Of a stretch of 39,399 nucleotides of DNA, positions 31,543 to 39,399 are shown piece after piece. The number at the start of each line of letters is the position of its first letter. Within the stretch, counting starts at the first letter, position 1. The position numbers and the translations under genes were made by a program. The DNA comes from Candidatus Binataceae bacterium (GTDB lineage Bacteria; Desulfobacterota; Binatia; Binatales; Binataceae): contig JASHOJ010000029.1 in assembly GCA_030041155.1 (NCBI GenBank), positions 1 through 39,399 of the forward strand, written 5' to 3'. The notes under the pieces are model-generated. The model did not search any database. It was not told where the DNA came from and was given only the letters and a program-made list of their open reading frames with translations.

Positions 31543-33153
31543 CTAATGCAATTCATACGGCGTGGCTTCGATACTGCCTCCATACATCCAGACGACGAAA
31601 TGAGCGGTGCGGCCGACCGGTCGATAGCCGCTTTTGAAAAGCAAACTGTTCGGCACCGCCACGATTGGCATCATCTGGATCGGAGAATCCGAGATCACGA
31701 CTTTCACCTTATGATGTGTGACCGCGTCCTGAATCTCGCTCGTCCAGTAGTGAGCGGTATCGTCAATCAGGCGAAAAAAATCCTCGTTGCCCATCCGCGC
31801 TCGCGCCGCTAAGAACCCGTATTTGGCGTACTCGGCACGCGCTTCCCGATAGACGCCGTAGGTCTCCGGAAACCTGACCAGCTCGATTCGGTTTGCCTCG
31901 AAGCACACGAATGACGGCGCGATGATAGTCGCGCCCGGAGCCGTAGCCTGGTCGATAACCGACGCCAATTCCGAAATTTCATAGCGCGGTACGAATCCGA
32001 ATCCATACACGCTGCCCCGCAGCCAGTTTTCGTTCACCAGCGGCGTGAGCAGCGCCAGGCAAACGATAATCAGCGCGCCGCCGCCCGAGATCCAGAACCA
32101 ATCCACGCGCCGATGCGTCTCGGTTGCGATAAGATCGCGCGCCGCCGCGATAATCCGCGTCGCGCCGATTGCCGCCACGATCGCAATATACGGCAGCGCC
32201 TCCAGATAATTGTGCCCCCACGCGGTTGGGCTGAGCAGACCAAAGAAGATGTACTCCGCGGCCGCCATCGCGATCACGACCGCGGTTGTGCGATCGATCG
32301 CTCGCTGCAACCCAAGTGCAATCACGCCTAGGATCGCCAGCGGCGCGAGCAGGTCGAGAATAACAGCGGGGTAGAGCGCGATCCGGCCGGTCGTGTCGCG
32401 GCCTTTCATGAAATGGAAAAAAAAGACCTGGAAAATGAAATCGAAGCCGTAGCGCCAGTAACAGAACGCGCTCAGAATCGCGAGCGCCGCCGCGATGCAG
32501 ATTCCTATCGCGATCGCGTAGAGCAGTCGCCGCTCCGCTATCGCGATATAGAGCAGGATTACCGTGGCCGGTATCGCCGCGGTAAGTTTGATCGCGCACG
32601 CAAACGCGAGCAGCACTCCGATCGCGACTGCGCGCCACCCGCGGCGGCGTGTCGCCAAGTCCAGCGCCAGGATTAGCGCGCCAAGCACCAGCGGCGCGAC
32701 GAAGCATTCGCGCTCCCATGCGTGGTAGCGAAAGACGAGCGAGCTGAAAGCGTATAGAATCGCCGACGCGGCCGCGACCGGGCGGCCGCCCACTCGCATC
32801 CCGAGCGTGAACGCGAGGATGCTGGTGATATAGATTGCCGCCTCGTTCAGAAGCTCAAGGCGCAGATAGCTTGCGCCAACCACCCTGATGTACGCGGCGG
32901 CGATCCATTCGAGCACGGGCAGATGAGGATGGACAAAATCCAGGTACGGGCGCATCCCAGTCGAAATCAGGTATGCGCTTTCCAGATAAAAATCATCCTC
33001 AACCCAGACCTGCGGATAGTAGAGCCTGATGAGCCGCGGCGCGAGCAGGATCAGAGCAAGCGCCGCGCCGATTGTCGCCGGCGCGGCTATTTCCGACGGC
33101 GCTCGCGCCTCATTCTTTCGCCGCGAGGTTTGCGATGAACGCGGCAAAGTCAT
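31543..33153 (-). CDS. GT39/PMT-like membrane glycosyltransferase
   Basis: A 536-residue polytopic membrane protein of the GT-C/ArnT/PMT-like class, with about 10-12 helices. The first loop has VWVEDDFYLESA, with the acidic residues expected for lipid-linked sugar transfer, followed by YLDFVHPHLPVLEW. A soluble C-terminal part of about 150 residues carries FVCFEANRIELVRFPETYG. It probably transfers a sugar from a polyprenyl carrier to a protein, lipid or polysaccharide in the periplasm; the acceptor is unknown. ATG at 33153 is preferred over an in-frame TTG at 33174. Its start overlaps the divergent glycosyltransferase by 19 bp. Confidence 0.75.
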   Translation of the reverse strand: MTLPRSSQTSRRKNEARAPSEIAAPATIGAALALILLAPRLIRLYYPQVWVEDDFYLESAYLISTGMRPYLDFVHPHLPVLEWIAAAYIRVVGASYLRLELLNEAAIYITSILAFTLGMRVGGRPVAAASAILYAFSSLVFRYHAWERECFVAPLVLGALILALDLATRRRGWRAVAIGVLLAFACAIKLTAAIPATVILLYIAIAERRLLYAIAIGICIAAALAILSAFCYWRYGFDFIFQVFFFHFMKGRDTTGRIALYPAVILDLLAPLAILGVIALGLQRAIDRTTAVVIAMAAAEYIFFGLLSPTAWGHNYLEALPYIAIVAAIGATRIIAAARDLIATETHRRVDWFWISGGGALIIVCLALLTPLVNENWLRGSVYGFGFVPRYEISELASVIDQATAPGATIIAPSFVCFEANRIELVRFPETYGVYREARAEYAKYGFLAARARMGNEDFFRLIDDTAHYWTSEIQDAVTHHKVKVVISDSPIQMMPIVAVPNSLLFKSGYRPVGRTAHFVVWMYGGSIEATPYELH

Positions 33154-34919
33154 TGAACCCGCGCCGCCGCGCAAAACCTGCGCCCGAGACCTCCGCGCCG
33201 TCCGTGTTGCGCGAGACAGTAGTCGCCGCGATTCTGATCCTGCTTGCGACCGTGATGATTCGAACCGGCGGATCGCGCCGCGGCGTCAATCTGATGCCCT
33301 GGCCGGACGGCCTCGAATACGCCGCCGCCGCGATTAATCTCGATCATGGACGCGGACCCGTCCTCCACTTCGGAGGATATTCATATCCGTCGCGATATAC
33401 CGCTGGCTACCCGCTGATTCTCGCCGCGCTAGCTCCGGGACTGAACGGGCCTGAGCGTCTGTACGTCGTCAATGTGGCGATCGGGATGCTCGAGGTGGGC
33501 CTGCTCTTCGCCCTTGCCCTGACCTTGTTTGGGCCTGCCGCCGCGATCGTCGCCGCACTGCTGCTCGCGCTGTCGCCGGTTTTCCTGACCTATTCCGACC
33601 TCGTTCTGAGCGACGTCCCCGCGATGTTGATGGTGACAATTCCCGCGCTGCTGCTCACCCAAGTGGACCAGGCCGAGGCGCGCGGCTCTACTCGCCGCAT
33701 GGTCATCCTATGGGCGCTTGTCGGCCTCACCTCCGGCTTTGCGGTGATTATCAGGCCGACCAATGTCGTGATTCTGCTCGGGTTCGCGCTATGCCTCGTG
33801 ATGGTCCCGCCGGCGCGCATCGCGACTGTCGATAACCTGAAATCGGCGTGTGGTTTCGGGGTCGGATTCGCGATTCCGATTCTCTTCCAACTGCGCGAAA
33901 ACGCGGTTTATCTCGGCGGCCCATTCAGGAGCGGCTATTCGTGGTGGGTATCTGAGGTTTACGGCAGCATGGGTGGCACGTTCAGCCCTGCCTATCTGTT
34001 CGGGCCGACGCTGCCGCGCGATCCGATCGGCAACGTCCCGATCTACCTGACCTCGCTTCTGGGTGTGGATGGGATGCTGGGGAGCCCGGGTGACACGCGC
34101 TATCTGCTCTATCCGGTCGCGGGCGCTATTTTCGCGATAATCGGGCTGGTCGCGGGCATGCGCGCCGCCGATTCGCGAACCGCGCGCCGCGTGATCTGGT
34201 TTGGAATCGGATTCCTGGTCCCGCTGATCCTTCTTTACTGCTTCTACCTGTTCACCGACGTGGTTTTCATCCTGCCAGGATGTTTTGTACTGTTCATTGC
34301 CGCCGGATACGGAACGGTGCGCGCCAATATCTTTCTGCGCGAGGTCTATACACGTGCCCGCGCACGAACCGGCCGCAGGATCGCGGGCGCGATCGCGGTC
34401 GTGATCCTCGATTTGATTCTGGTGATTGCGCTTGCCACCGAAGCCGCAGTCCGGCTGAGCATCACGCCTCCGAAATCAGAGATGGTCCCGGCGCTGATGC
34501 AGGCGAATGCGAAAATCCCTCCGCACGCGACCGTAGTCAGCAACATCTCGCTTCAGTTTCTGCAGCTTTATATTCCCGGCAGCGACCGAACATTTATCGG
34601 CTTTAATTCACTCGATCCGGGCGAGCAGTTCACCGATTATCATCTGCATCGCCTGTTCGACAAAATCGGGCTGGGATGGACCGGCAGAATTCCGCCGACT
34701 CTGTTTATCGGCGGTACTCTCTCGCAGAACGTCGAGAAATCGATCGCGGATGCGGCCCGCTCGCCAGAGGACGGCGCGGTGCTGCTGCTCTGCGCGCCCG
34801 AGTCGCGCGATTACAGCAATACCATAAGGGATGAAGTTGCCGACTTAAGCATCGCCTTTATGCTACAACCGATGATTGAAAATGCGCAGGTCGCCGTCTA
34901 TCGGCTGATCCCTCGCTGA
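33135..34919 (+). CDS. GT39/PMT-like membrane glycosyltransferase (ArnT class)
   Basis: A 594-residue polytopic protein of the same class as its divergent neighbour. The loop after TM1 carries PWPDGLEYAAAA with the catalytic-type acidic pair, followed by YSYPSRYTAGYPLILAAL. Multiple helices follow and a C-terminal soluble part begins near residue 440 (MVPALMQANAKIPPHATVVS). ATG at 33135 has GAGG seven bases upstream. It shares 19 bp of start region with the minus-strand gene, so the two may come from one regulatory point. The acceptor is unknown. Confidence 0.8.
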   Translation: MNAAKSLNPRRRAKPAPETSAPSVLRETVVAAILILLATVMIRTGGSRRGVNLMPWPDGLEYAAAAINLDHGRGPVLHFGGYSYPSRYTAGYPLILAALAPGLNGPERLYVVNVAIGMLEVGLLFALALTLFGPAAAIVAALLLALSPVFLTYSDLVLSDVPAMLMVTIPALLLTQVDQAEARGSTRRMVILWALVGLTSGFAVIIRPTNVVILLGFALCLVMVPPARIATVDNLKSACGFGVGFAIPILFQLRENAVYLGGPFRSGYSWWVSEVYGSMGGTFSPAYLFGPTLPRDPIGNVPIYLTSLLGVDGMLGSPGDTRYLLYPVAGAIFAIIGLVAGMRAADSRTARRVIWFGIGFLVPLILLYCFYLFTDVVFILPGCFVLFIAAGYGTVRANIFLREVYTRARARTGRRIAGAIAVVILDLILVIALATEAAVRLSITPPKSEMVPALMQANAKIPPHATVVSNISLQFLQLYIPGSDRTFIGFNSLDPGEQFTDYHLHRLFDKIGLGWTGRIPPTLFIGGTLSQNVEKSIADAARSPEDGAVLLLCAPESRDYSNTIRDEVADLSIAFMLQPMIENAQVAVYRLIPR

Positions 34920-35015
34920 ATTTTGGATTGATGGGATCGCCTTCTCTGCTAGCGTGTTCAGAAGAAACGGGTGCTCTTCGACAGTTAACGATTCAGCTCA
35001 CCGAGGATTATCAGT

Positions 35016-35564
35016 ATGAAACAGAGCAGGCGATTTCTGGCGTTGGCTTCCGCAACTGTGCTTTTTTCAGCCCTCTCTTTGGTTCTTGCGAACGGACTTG
35101 CTCGCGCTCAGCAGGATGGCGCCGCGCAGTCCGATAGCTCGGCGGCGCAGCAGGATCAGAACTCGAACGATTGGACCTTCAGTCAGCCGCAAACCGCTGC
35201 GCAGCCCGATAAGGCTCAGCCGATCGATGTAGCGGGATGCTGGAGCGGAACTATCGATGACGACGAGACCGGCCCGGGCACCGGCCATCTTTTGTTCGTA
35301 CAGAAGAATCGGAAACTGCTGCACAGTACGACCGGCGGGCTGGACTTCTCAGACGGAGCCACCGCATCCGGTAAGCTGTCGGGACGGGTGAGCGGCGCAT
35401 CGTTCGTTCTCAACCATCATAACAACACCTGCCGCATCACCTTTCGCGGCAGCTCGGTTGATGGCGACCTAGTCGGAACCTATATTGTTCGTCGATGCTC
35501 AAAGATAACGACTGGCGGGACGTTCAACTTCAGCTTCGACTCAAGCAACTCAAGCTGCCAATAG
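35016..35564 (+). CDS. secreted protein of unknown function
   Basis: A 182-residue exported protein: signal peptide to about residue 31 (core ALASATVLFSALSLVLA, cut near ARA), a Gln/Ser/Asp-rich linker, then a small beta-rich domain with four cysteines (VAGCWSGTID, NTCRITFRG, RRCSKITTG, NSSCQ) that could form two disulfides. The GCWSG...GHLLF...LSGRVSG...GDLVGTY pattern suggests a lipocalin- or avidin-like small barrel, which is a guess. A GAGGA ribosome site is present. The convergent APC permease ends 84 bp away. Confidence 0.75.
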   Translation: MKQSRRFLALASATVLFSALSLVLANGLARAQQDGAAQSDSSAAQQDQNSNDWTFSQPQTAAQPDKAQPIDVAGCWSGTIDDDETGPGTGHLLFVQKNRKLLHSTTGGLDFSDGATASGKLSGRVSGASFVLNHHNNTCRITFRGSSVDGDLVGTYIVRRCSKITTGGTFNFSFDSSNSSCQ

Positions 35565-35599
35565 AGCCGGCGGCATCGATTCGCGCGAGAACCGCGGAC

Positions 35600-35629
35600 G
35601 CCGCGTGAATCGGCGCTCGCGGCTTTCTT
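35600..35629 (+). terminator. possible intrinsic terminator between convergent genes
   Basis: GCCGCG at 35600-35605 and CGCGGC at 35618-35623 pair around a 12-base loop and are followed by TTTCTT. It lies about 36 bp after the secreted-protein stop. The loop is large for a terminator, so confidence is low. Confidence 0.35.
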
Positions 35630-35648
35630 CCTAATTTAGCCCTTTGGC

Positions 35649-37031
35649 CTAGCTTTCGATCACGGCCGGTCCGCCCCATCGCCGGCGCATCAGATGGTAT
35701 GCCGGCCAGATCGTGCCAGTGAGCGCTATTGCGATAAGAAAGTCGCGCTGCCCGCCTCCGGTCGAAAGCGCCAGGCCGAAGGTGGCAAACCAGGTCAAAA
35801 GCGGCAGCGCGACCACCAGGGCCAGCGCGACCTTTCCGCCGCCAATCGTGAACAGGCCTTGGCGCGCAGGCTCCAGCCTGCGCAGCCGCACCAGCGCGGC
35901 CATCTCGAGCGCCAGCGCCGCCATGTAGAAGAACACGTCGAGCACCACCAGCGCGACAAATCCGAGCGGAATAAGAATCGTGAACACGACGCATGACCAG
36001 ATGATCGCGCGCACCGGCGTCGCCGTTGTGGTCCAGATGTCGCGGAGCGCCGCCGGCAGATAACCCTCGCGCGCGAGCACGAACGGCATTCTCGATACCC
36101 ACAGCATCGCGGCCTCGAACACCGCGAACGCCATCACGCTGCCGCCCACCGCTAGCGCGCCGCCGAGCATCGGACCGCCAATTTTCAGGCCCTCGTGCGC
36201 GAACCATCCCTCGCGCCAGTTCGCGGAGCTCGGCGCACCCGACAAGCACACCATCAGCGGCAACACATAGCCGGCCACGATCAGCGGCAGCGCCACCGCG
36301 ATCGCGCGCACATAGTTGCGCCGCGGATTTTCCATCTCCGCGGAGACTACGCTTAGATTCTCCCATCCGCCGAAGTTCCAAATCACAACGGTCAGCGCCG
36401 CGCCCAGCGCACCCAGCGGATCCGTGCTGAACATCGGCGCCAGCGGCATCGCGAAGTGCGCGATTTTTCCGAATCCGGCCACCACCAGCGCCGCGAATGG
36501 CGCGATCAGCACGATCGCGAGCGCAATCGAGACTCCGCCGACCGGGCGCACTCCCGCGACGTTGAGCAGCCCCGAAATCCAGATGATCGCGACCGCGATC
36601 GCCGCCTGCTCCGCCGCCGAGAGCGGAACCAGAAACGAAAGATAAGCCGCAAACAGCACCGGATAGATCGCCATGTCCACCGCGGTGTACAGCAGCGTCA
36701 GATAAGCCTCGGCGAAGCCCGCGAACGGTCCGAGCGACCGCTTCACCCAGAAGTAAAAGCCGCCCTCCACCGGCATCAGCGCGGTAAGCTCGCCCGCCAT
36801 CAGAGCGGTCGGCAGGCTAAGCGTCAGCGGCACGATCAGGCAGAGCAGGATAATCAGCTTCGGCCCGCCAATCCGGACCCCGTCTTCCAAGCCGTACGCA
36901 CCGCCCGACACGACCAGGAACATCACGCTGATAAGCGCGACCAGGCCCATCCGGCGCGGCCGCCGCCCGTCGGATTCGCGCGCCGAGGAAACCGCCGCGG
37001 CCGATGCTCGTACTGTGATGTTGTTTGCCAC
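35649..37031 (-). CDS. APC-family amino-acid permease
   Basis: A 460-residue, roughly 12-helix APC transporter. Helix 1 has VVSGGAYGLEDGVR, typical of the family's glycine-rich substrate loop. GGFYFWVKRSLGPFAGF and SAEMENPRRNYVRAIAVALP match the LAT/AGT-like branch. The likely substrate is an amino acid or polyamine. The start is GTG at 37031 (no good ribosome site), or an internal ATG about 27 codons in. It is divergent from the long TPR lipoprotein gene. Confidence 0.85.
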   Translation of the reverse strand: MANNITVRASAAAVSSARESDGRRPRRMGLVALISVMFLVVSGGAYGLEDGVRIGGPKLIILLCLIVPLTLSLPTALMAGELTALMPVEGGFYFWVKRSLGPFAGFAEAYLTLLYTAVDMAIYPVLFAAYLSFLVPLSAAEQAAIAVAIIWISGLLNVAGVRPVGGVSIALAIVLIAPFAALVVAGFGKIAHFAMPLAPMFSTDPLGALGAALTVVIWNFGGWENLSVVSAEMENPRRNYVRAIAVALPLIVAGYVLPLMVCLSGAPSSANWREGWFAHEGLKIGGPMLGGALAVGGSVMAFAVFEAAMLWVSRMPFVLAREGYLPAALRDIWTTTATPVRAIIWSCVVFTILIPLGFVALVVLDVFFYMAALALEMAALVRLRRLEPARQGLFTIGGGKVALALVVALPLLTWFATFGLALSTGGGQRDFLIAIALTGTIWPAYHLMRRRWGGPAVIES

Positions 37032-37254
37032 CGATTTTACGTCGGCAAATGCCTCTAGCCTAAGCCGCCTCGGCCGGGAAAGCGCCGATCGGTTTCGAGT
37101 TTGTCCATGTTGTATGGTCGCATCGGACGGCGCTTACAATATAAGATGGCGTTTGGCGCGCGAACCGCGCCATCAGTTTAGAAAAATGTTTGACGCTTGG
37201 GAAAACGCGGTGTTAGTTGTATCGAGGAGAAAATCCCGCACTCCAGTTCGTTAC

Positions 37255-39024
37255 ATGAAGTCGGCTTCTATATTGGGCCTCGCGGCGCTAGTTGCCCTGA
37301 CAATATCGCTTGCGGGATGTACCGCTTTTGCGCACACGCAAGGGGTCGGAGAAACCGCGAGCACCGGAGGACTCAACCCGTTCGGCGGCGTTCCCGCGGT
37401 TCAGATTCCGTCTGAAGCGAAAGCGATGGGTGCGTTCCTGATCGCCGAGTACGCATCCGACGAGGGCGATCATGCCGAAGCGCTCAAAGGCTACGAACAG
37501 GCGGTCGCGGCGGATCCCTCCAACGTGACGCTCAGGGTCAGGCTGGCGACGCTTTACGTCCGCGACGGACGGCTTAAGGACGCGCTCAAGCAAACCGACG
37601 ACGCCCTGCGCATGAAGCCGGATTCGGTGCCGGCGCGGCTGCTCGGCGCGGGCATCAATTCCGCGCTCGGCAATGACGACGCCGCGGAATCGGATTACAA
37701 GCAGGTCCTGCAGGAAAGTCCCGACAATCAGGAAGCGTATCTCTATCTCGGGACTCTGTATGCCAAGAAGGGCGAGTACGACCAGGCCGAAAAAACCTTC
37801 CAGCGCCTGATCACGCTCGATCCCGAATCTTTCCTCGGCTACTACTACGCGGGCCGGGTGATGGTGGCGGCAAAAAGATATGATGCCGCAGACAACTACT
37901 ATCAGAAAGCTCTCGATCTGAACCCCGACTCCGAGCTGGTGATGCTCGACCTGGCGACGCTCAGGACTTTGCAGAACAAGCCCGACCAGGCGGCCGCGTA
38001 TTACAGGAAGATCCTGCAGAACAATCCAAACAACGAGATGGTGCGCAAGCGGCTGGCCGAGATTCTTGTCGGTCAGAAAAAATACTCGCAGGCAATAGGC
38101 CAGCTAAAGCAGGCCGAGACGATCGAAACCAATCCCGTCGACACCCGCACCAAGATCGGACTCTTGTATTTTCAGCGCGGCGATTTCGACGAAGCCGCGA
38201 CCGAATTTAACCTGGTGCTCGGATCGGAGCCGAACAACACCAAGGTCCGCTACTACCTGGGCACGGTTTACACCGAGCTCGGCGAGAATGATCGCGCGAT
38301 AGAGCAATTCAATCGCATCCCCGATAGCGACGACCATTATGTCGAATCGCAGATGCAGCTTGCCTACATCTACGACAAGCAAAATGAATACGACCACGCT
38401 ATCGCCGCGCTCAAGAATGCGCTTGCGAAGAAGCCTAACGATCCCGAGTTGATGGGCTATCTGGTCGGCGTCTACCAGGAGAAGAAGGATTATTCCGCCG
38501 CGATCGATGTCGCGCGCCAGATGGTCGGCCTCGATCCCAAGAATGACAAATATCATTTCACCCTGGGCGCGCTCCTGGACCAGAACAAGCAGCGCGGCGA
38601 GGGAATGGTGGAAATGAAGAAGGCGATCGCGCTGAACCCCTCGAATGCCCAGGCGCTTAATTATCTCGGCTACACTTACGCCGACGAGGGCCGCAACCTG
38701 GACGAAGCCGAGCATCTGATCAAGCGCGCGCTCGACATAAAACCCGAAGACGGATTCTATATCGACAGCCTCGGATGGGTTTACTATCAGAAGGGCGATT
38801 ATCACAACGCGATCGAGCAGCTACAGCGCGCCGTCAACCTGACCAACAGCGATCCCACCATCACCGAGCATCTTGGCGACGCGTATCGCAAGGTTGGCAA
38901 GCTGCGCGCGGCAACCGCCGAGTATCAGGACGCGCTCAAGAAATCCCAGGAAACCGATCAGGTCGCCCGGCTTAAGGACAAGCTTCAGGGTCTCGGGACT
39001 TCGGTGAATGCCCTCGGGCACTGA
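37255..39024 (+). CDS. TPR-repeat lipoprotein
   Basis: A 589-residue outer-envelope TPR protein. Signal ILGLAALVALTISLAGC ends in a perfect lipobox (LAGC), giving a mature N-terminal Cys near residue 22. At least fifteen 34-residue TPR units fill the rest, for example AYLYLGTLYAKKGEYDQAEK and ALNYLGYTYADEGRNLDEA, with the last units close to the C-terminus. Such proteins often sit beside lolB and cell-envelope genes and may serve in assembly or secretion complexes. ATG at 37255 is chosen for the signal peptide; its ribosome site is weak, and a purine-rich GAGGAGA lies about 30 bases upstream. A LolB-like gene overlaps its stop. Confidence 0.85.
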   Translation: MKSASILGLAALVALTISLAGCTAFAHTQGVGETASTGGLNPFGGVPAVQIPSEAKAMGAFLIAEYASDEGDHAEALKGYEQAVAADPSNVTLRVRLATLYVRDGRLKDALKQTDDALRMKPDSVPARLLGAGINSALGNDDAAESDYKQVLQESPDNQEAYLYLGTLYAKKGEYDQAEKTFQRLITLDPESFLGYYYAGRVMVAAKRYDAADNYYQKALDLNPDSELVMLDLATLRTLQNKPDQAAAYYRKILQNNPNNEMVRKRLAEILVGQKKYSQAIGQLKQAETIETNPVDTRTKIGLLYFQRGDFDEAATEFNLVLGSEPNNTKVRYYLGTVYTELGENDRAIEQFNRIPDSDDHYVESQMQLAYIYDKQNEYDHAIAALKNALAKKPNDPELMGYLVGVYQEKKDYSAAIDVARQMVGLDPKNDKYHFTLGALLDQNKQRGEGMVEMKKAIALNPSNAQALNYLGYTYADEGRNLDEAEHLIKRALDIKPEDGFYIDSLGWVYYQKGDYHNAIEQLQRAVNLTNSDPTITEHLGDAYRKVGKLRAATAEYQDALKKSQETDQVARLKDKLQGLGTSVNALGH

Positions 39025-39399
39025 GCGGCGCTCCGCTCGTCTGATTGAGCGGCACTCCGCTCACCTGAAGGTCGCAGTCGTCTTCGCAATCGTTTTCGCA
39101 GCCGCCGCGCTGATGTTTGCGGCGTGTGCCAGCATCGCGCCGCAGGCTACCGAGCTATCCGCGAACCAGGGCGCGAGCGAAATCGATACACAAGCCGCTT
39201 CCGAAATCGCCCCACTGATCGCGGCGCTGGCGGCCCGCGACCGCACGCTCGTCTCGATGCAATCCGAGGCGGTGATGGACTACACCGCGCCCGACCATCA
39301 TGTGAAAGCGCGCGAGAATATCACCGCGCTCAGGCCGTCAAGCCTGCGCGTCGAGGCGATGTCGCCGTTCGGCGTCGCGCTGATTCTCGCCGCGCACGA
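39008..39399 (+). CDS. LolB/DUF4292-like lipoprotein, N-terminal part (runs off window)
   Basis: The frame opens at ATG 39008, 17 bp inside the end of the TPR gene, and stays open to the window edge (about 130 residues). A basic N-terminus and hydrophobic AVVFAIVFAAAALM lead to FAAC, a somewhat weak lipobox. The mature part has LVSMQSEAVMDYTAPDHHVK and RPSSLRVEAMSPFGVALI, matching the start of LolB or DUF4292-type outer-membrane lipoprotein domains. LolB inserts lipoproteins into the outer membrane in gammaproteobacteria. The gene often lies next to a TPR lipoprotein and ispE, which fits here. The start encodes two similar 8-residue units because of a DNA repeat. Confidence 0.7.
   Translation, partial: MPSGTERRSARLIERHSAHLKVAVVFAIVFAAAALMFAACASIAPQATELSANQGASEIDTQAASEIAPLIAALAARDRTLVSMQSEAVMDYTAPDHHVKARENITALRPSSLRVEAMSPFGVALILAAH
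39023..39062 (+). repeat. tandem 24-bp repeat forming two hairpins
   Basis: GAGCGG, four bases, CCGCTC occurs at 39023-39038 and again at 39047-39062, with one base difference in the loop (CGCT versus CACT). Each copy is a 6-bp hairpin and the period is 24. It starts on the TPR stop codon and lies inside the signal-peptide region of the LolB-like gene, in frame. Confidence 0.6.

Noticed and set aside
35530..36381. 283-codon minus-strand open frame inside the APC permease
   Set aside because: Same strand, different frame; Arg/Ala/Gly-rich and without hydrophobic helices, unlike the permease frame.
37015..37254. 80-codon N-terminal extension of the TPR lipoprotein
   Set aside because: It would bury the lipobox signal inside the protein and overlaps the start of the divergent permease.
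38104..38805. 233-codon minus-strand open frame
   Set aside because: Antisense to the TPR repeats; the periodic Leu/Val pattern is the reverse image of TPR codons.

Overview
The window is a dense, GC-rich piece of chromosome with about 40 protein genes. I found no tRNA, rRNA, insertion sequence, integrase or CRISPR array. The host is Gram-negative: there are ExbB/ExbD inner-membrane proteins, several Sec- or lipobox-type export signals, a LolB-like lipoprotein and a periplasmic lytic transglycosylase. The mix of a PHA synthase, LutABC-type lactate oxidation, QueG, many SDRs and TPR proteins would suit a soil or sediment lineage of the old 'Deltaproteobacteria' or Binatota kind. That placement is inference; no marker gene here settles it.

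Layout. 1-2.8 kb (minus): a zinc-ribbon/TPR membrane protein, trmJ, and a DUF1800 protein cut by the window edge. 2.9-6.9 kb (plus): a glutathione S-transferase, a class I-like PHA synthase, a small coiled-coil protein and an MFS transporter. 6.9-11.8 kb (minus): a tight run queG, sirB1-like, lutB, lutC, lutA. 11.9-13.2 kb (plus): an ErpA/IscA-type Fe-S carrier behind a strong promoter with a palindrome on its -35 box, then a FabG-like reductase. 13.2-15.3 kb (minus): a large secreted SLT lytic transglycosylase. 15.4-23.5 kb (plus): a free-standing LeuA/CimA regulatory domain, a DCC (DUF393) protein, cysS, an orphan CbbQ/NorQ-type AAA+ ATPase, an NHL six-blade propeller, a threonine aldolase, an SDR and a cationic amino-acid permease.

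23.5-26.9 kb (minus) holds the most interesting locus: ExbB, two ExbD paralogues, a two-TM protein that joins a TonB-like SxxxH helix to a periplasmic von Willebrand A domain, and a small secreted protein. It looks like a proton-motive-force motor whose TonB role is taken by a VWA protein, with no TonB or TonB-dependent receptor in view. A 588-bp non-coding stretch with two hairpins lies upstream. 27.5-31.5 kb: a lipoprotein, an MFE-2-like SDR, a low-molecular-weight phosphatase with the Thr typical of arginine phosphatases, a CoA-binding protein, a ThuA-like protein and a Nudix hydrolase. 31.5-34.9 kb: two divergent GT39-like membrane glycosyltransferases whose start regions overlap. 35.0-39.4 kb: a secreted protein, an APC permease, a long TPR lipoprotein and the start of a LolB-like lipoprotein.

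Most genes run in short co-directional clusters with tiny gaps or start/stop overlaps (lutB/lutC/lutA, exbB/exbD, TPR/LolB), which suggests translational coupling. Starts were chosen by Shine-Dalgarno spacing, family length and signal-peptide logic. GTG and TTG starts appear to be fairly common.
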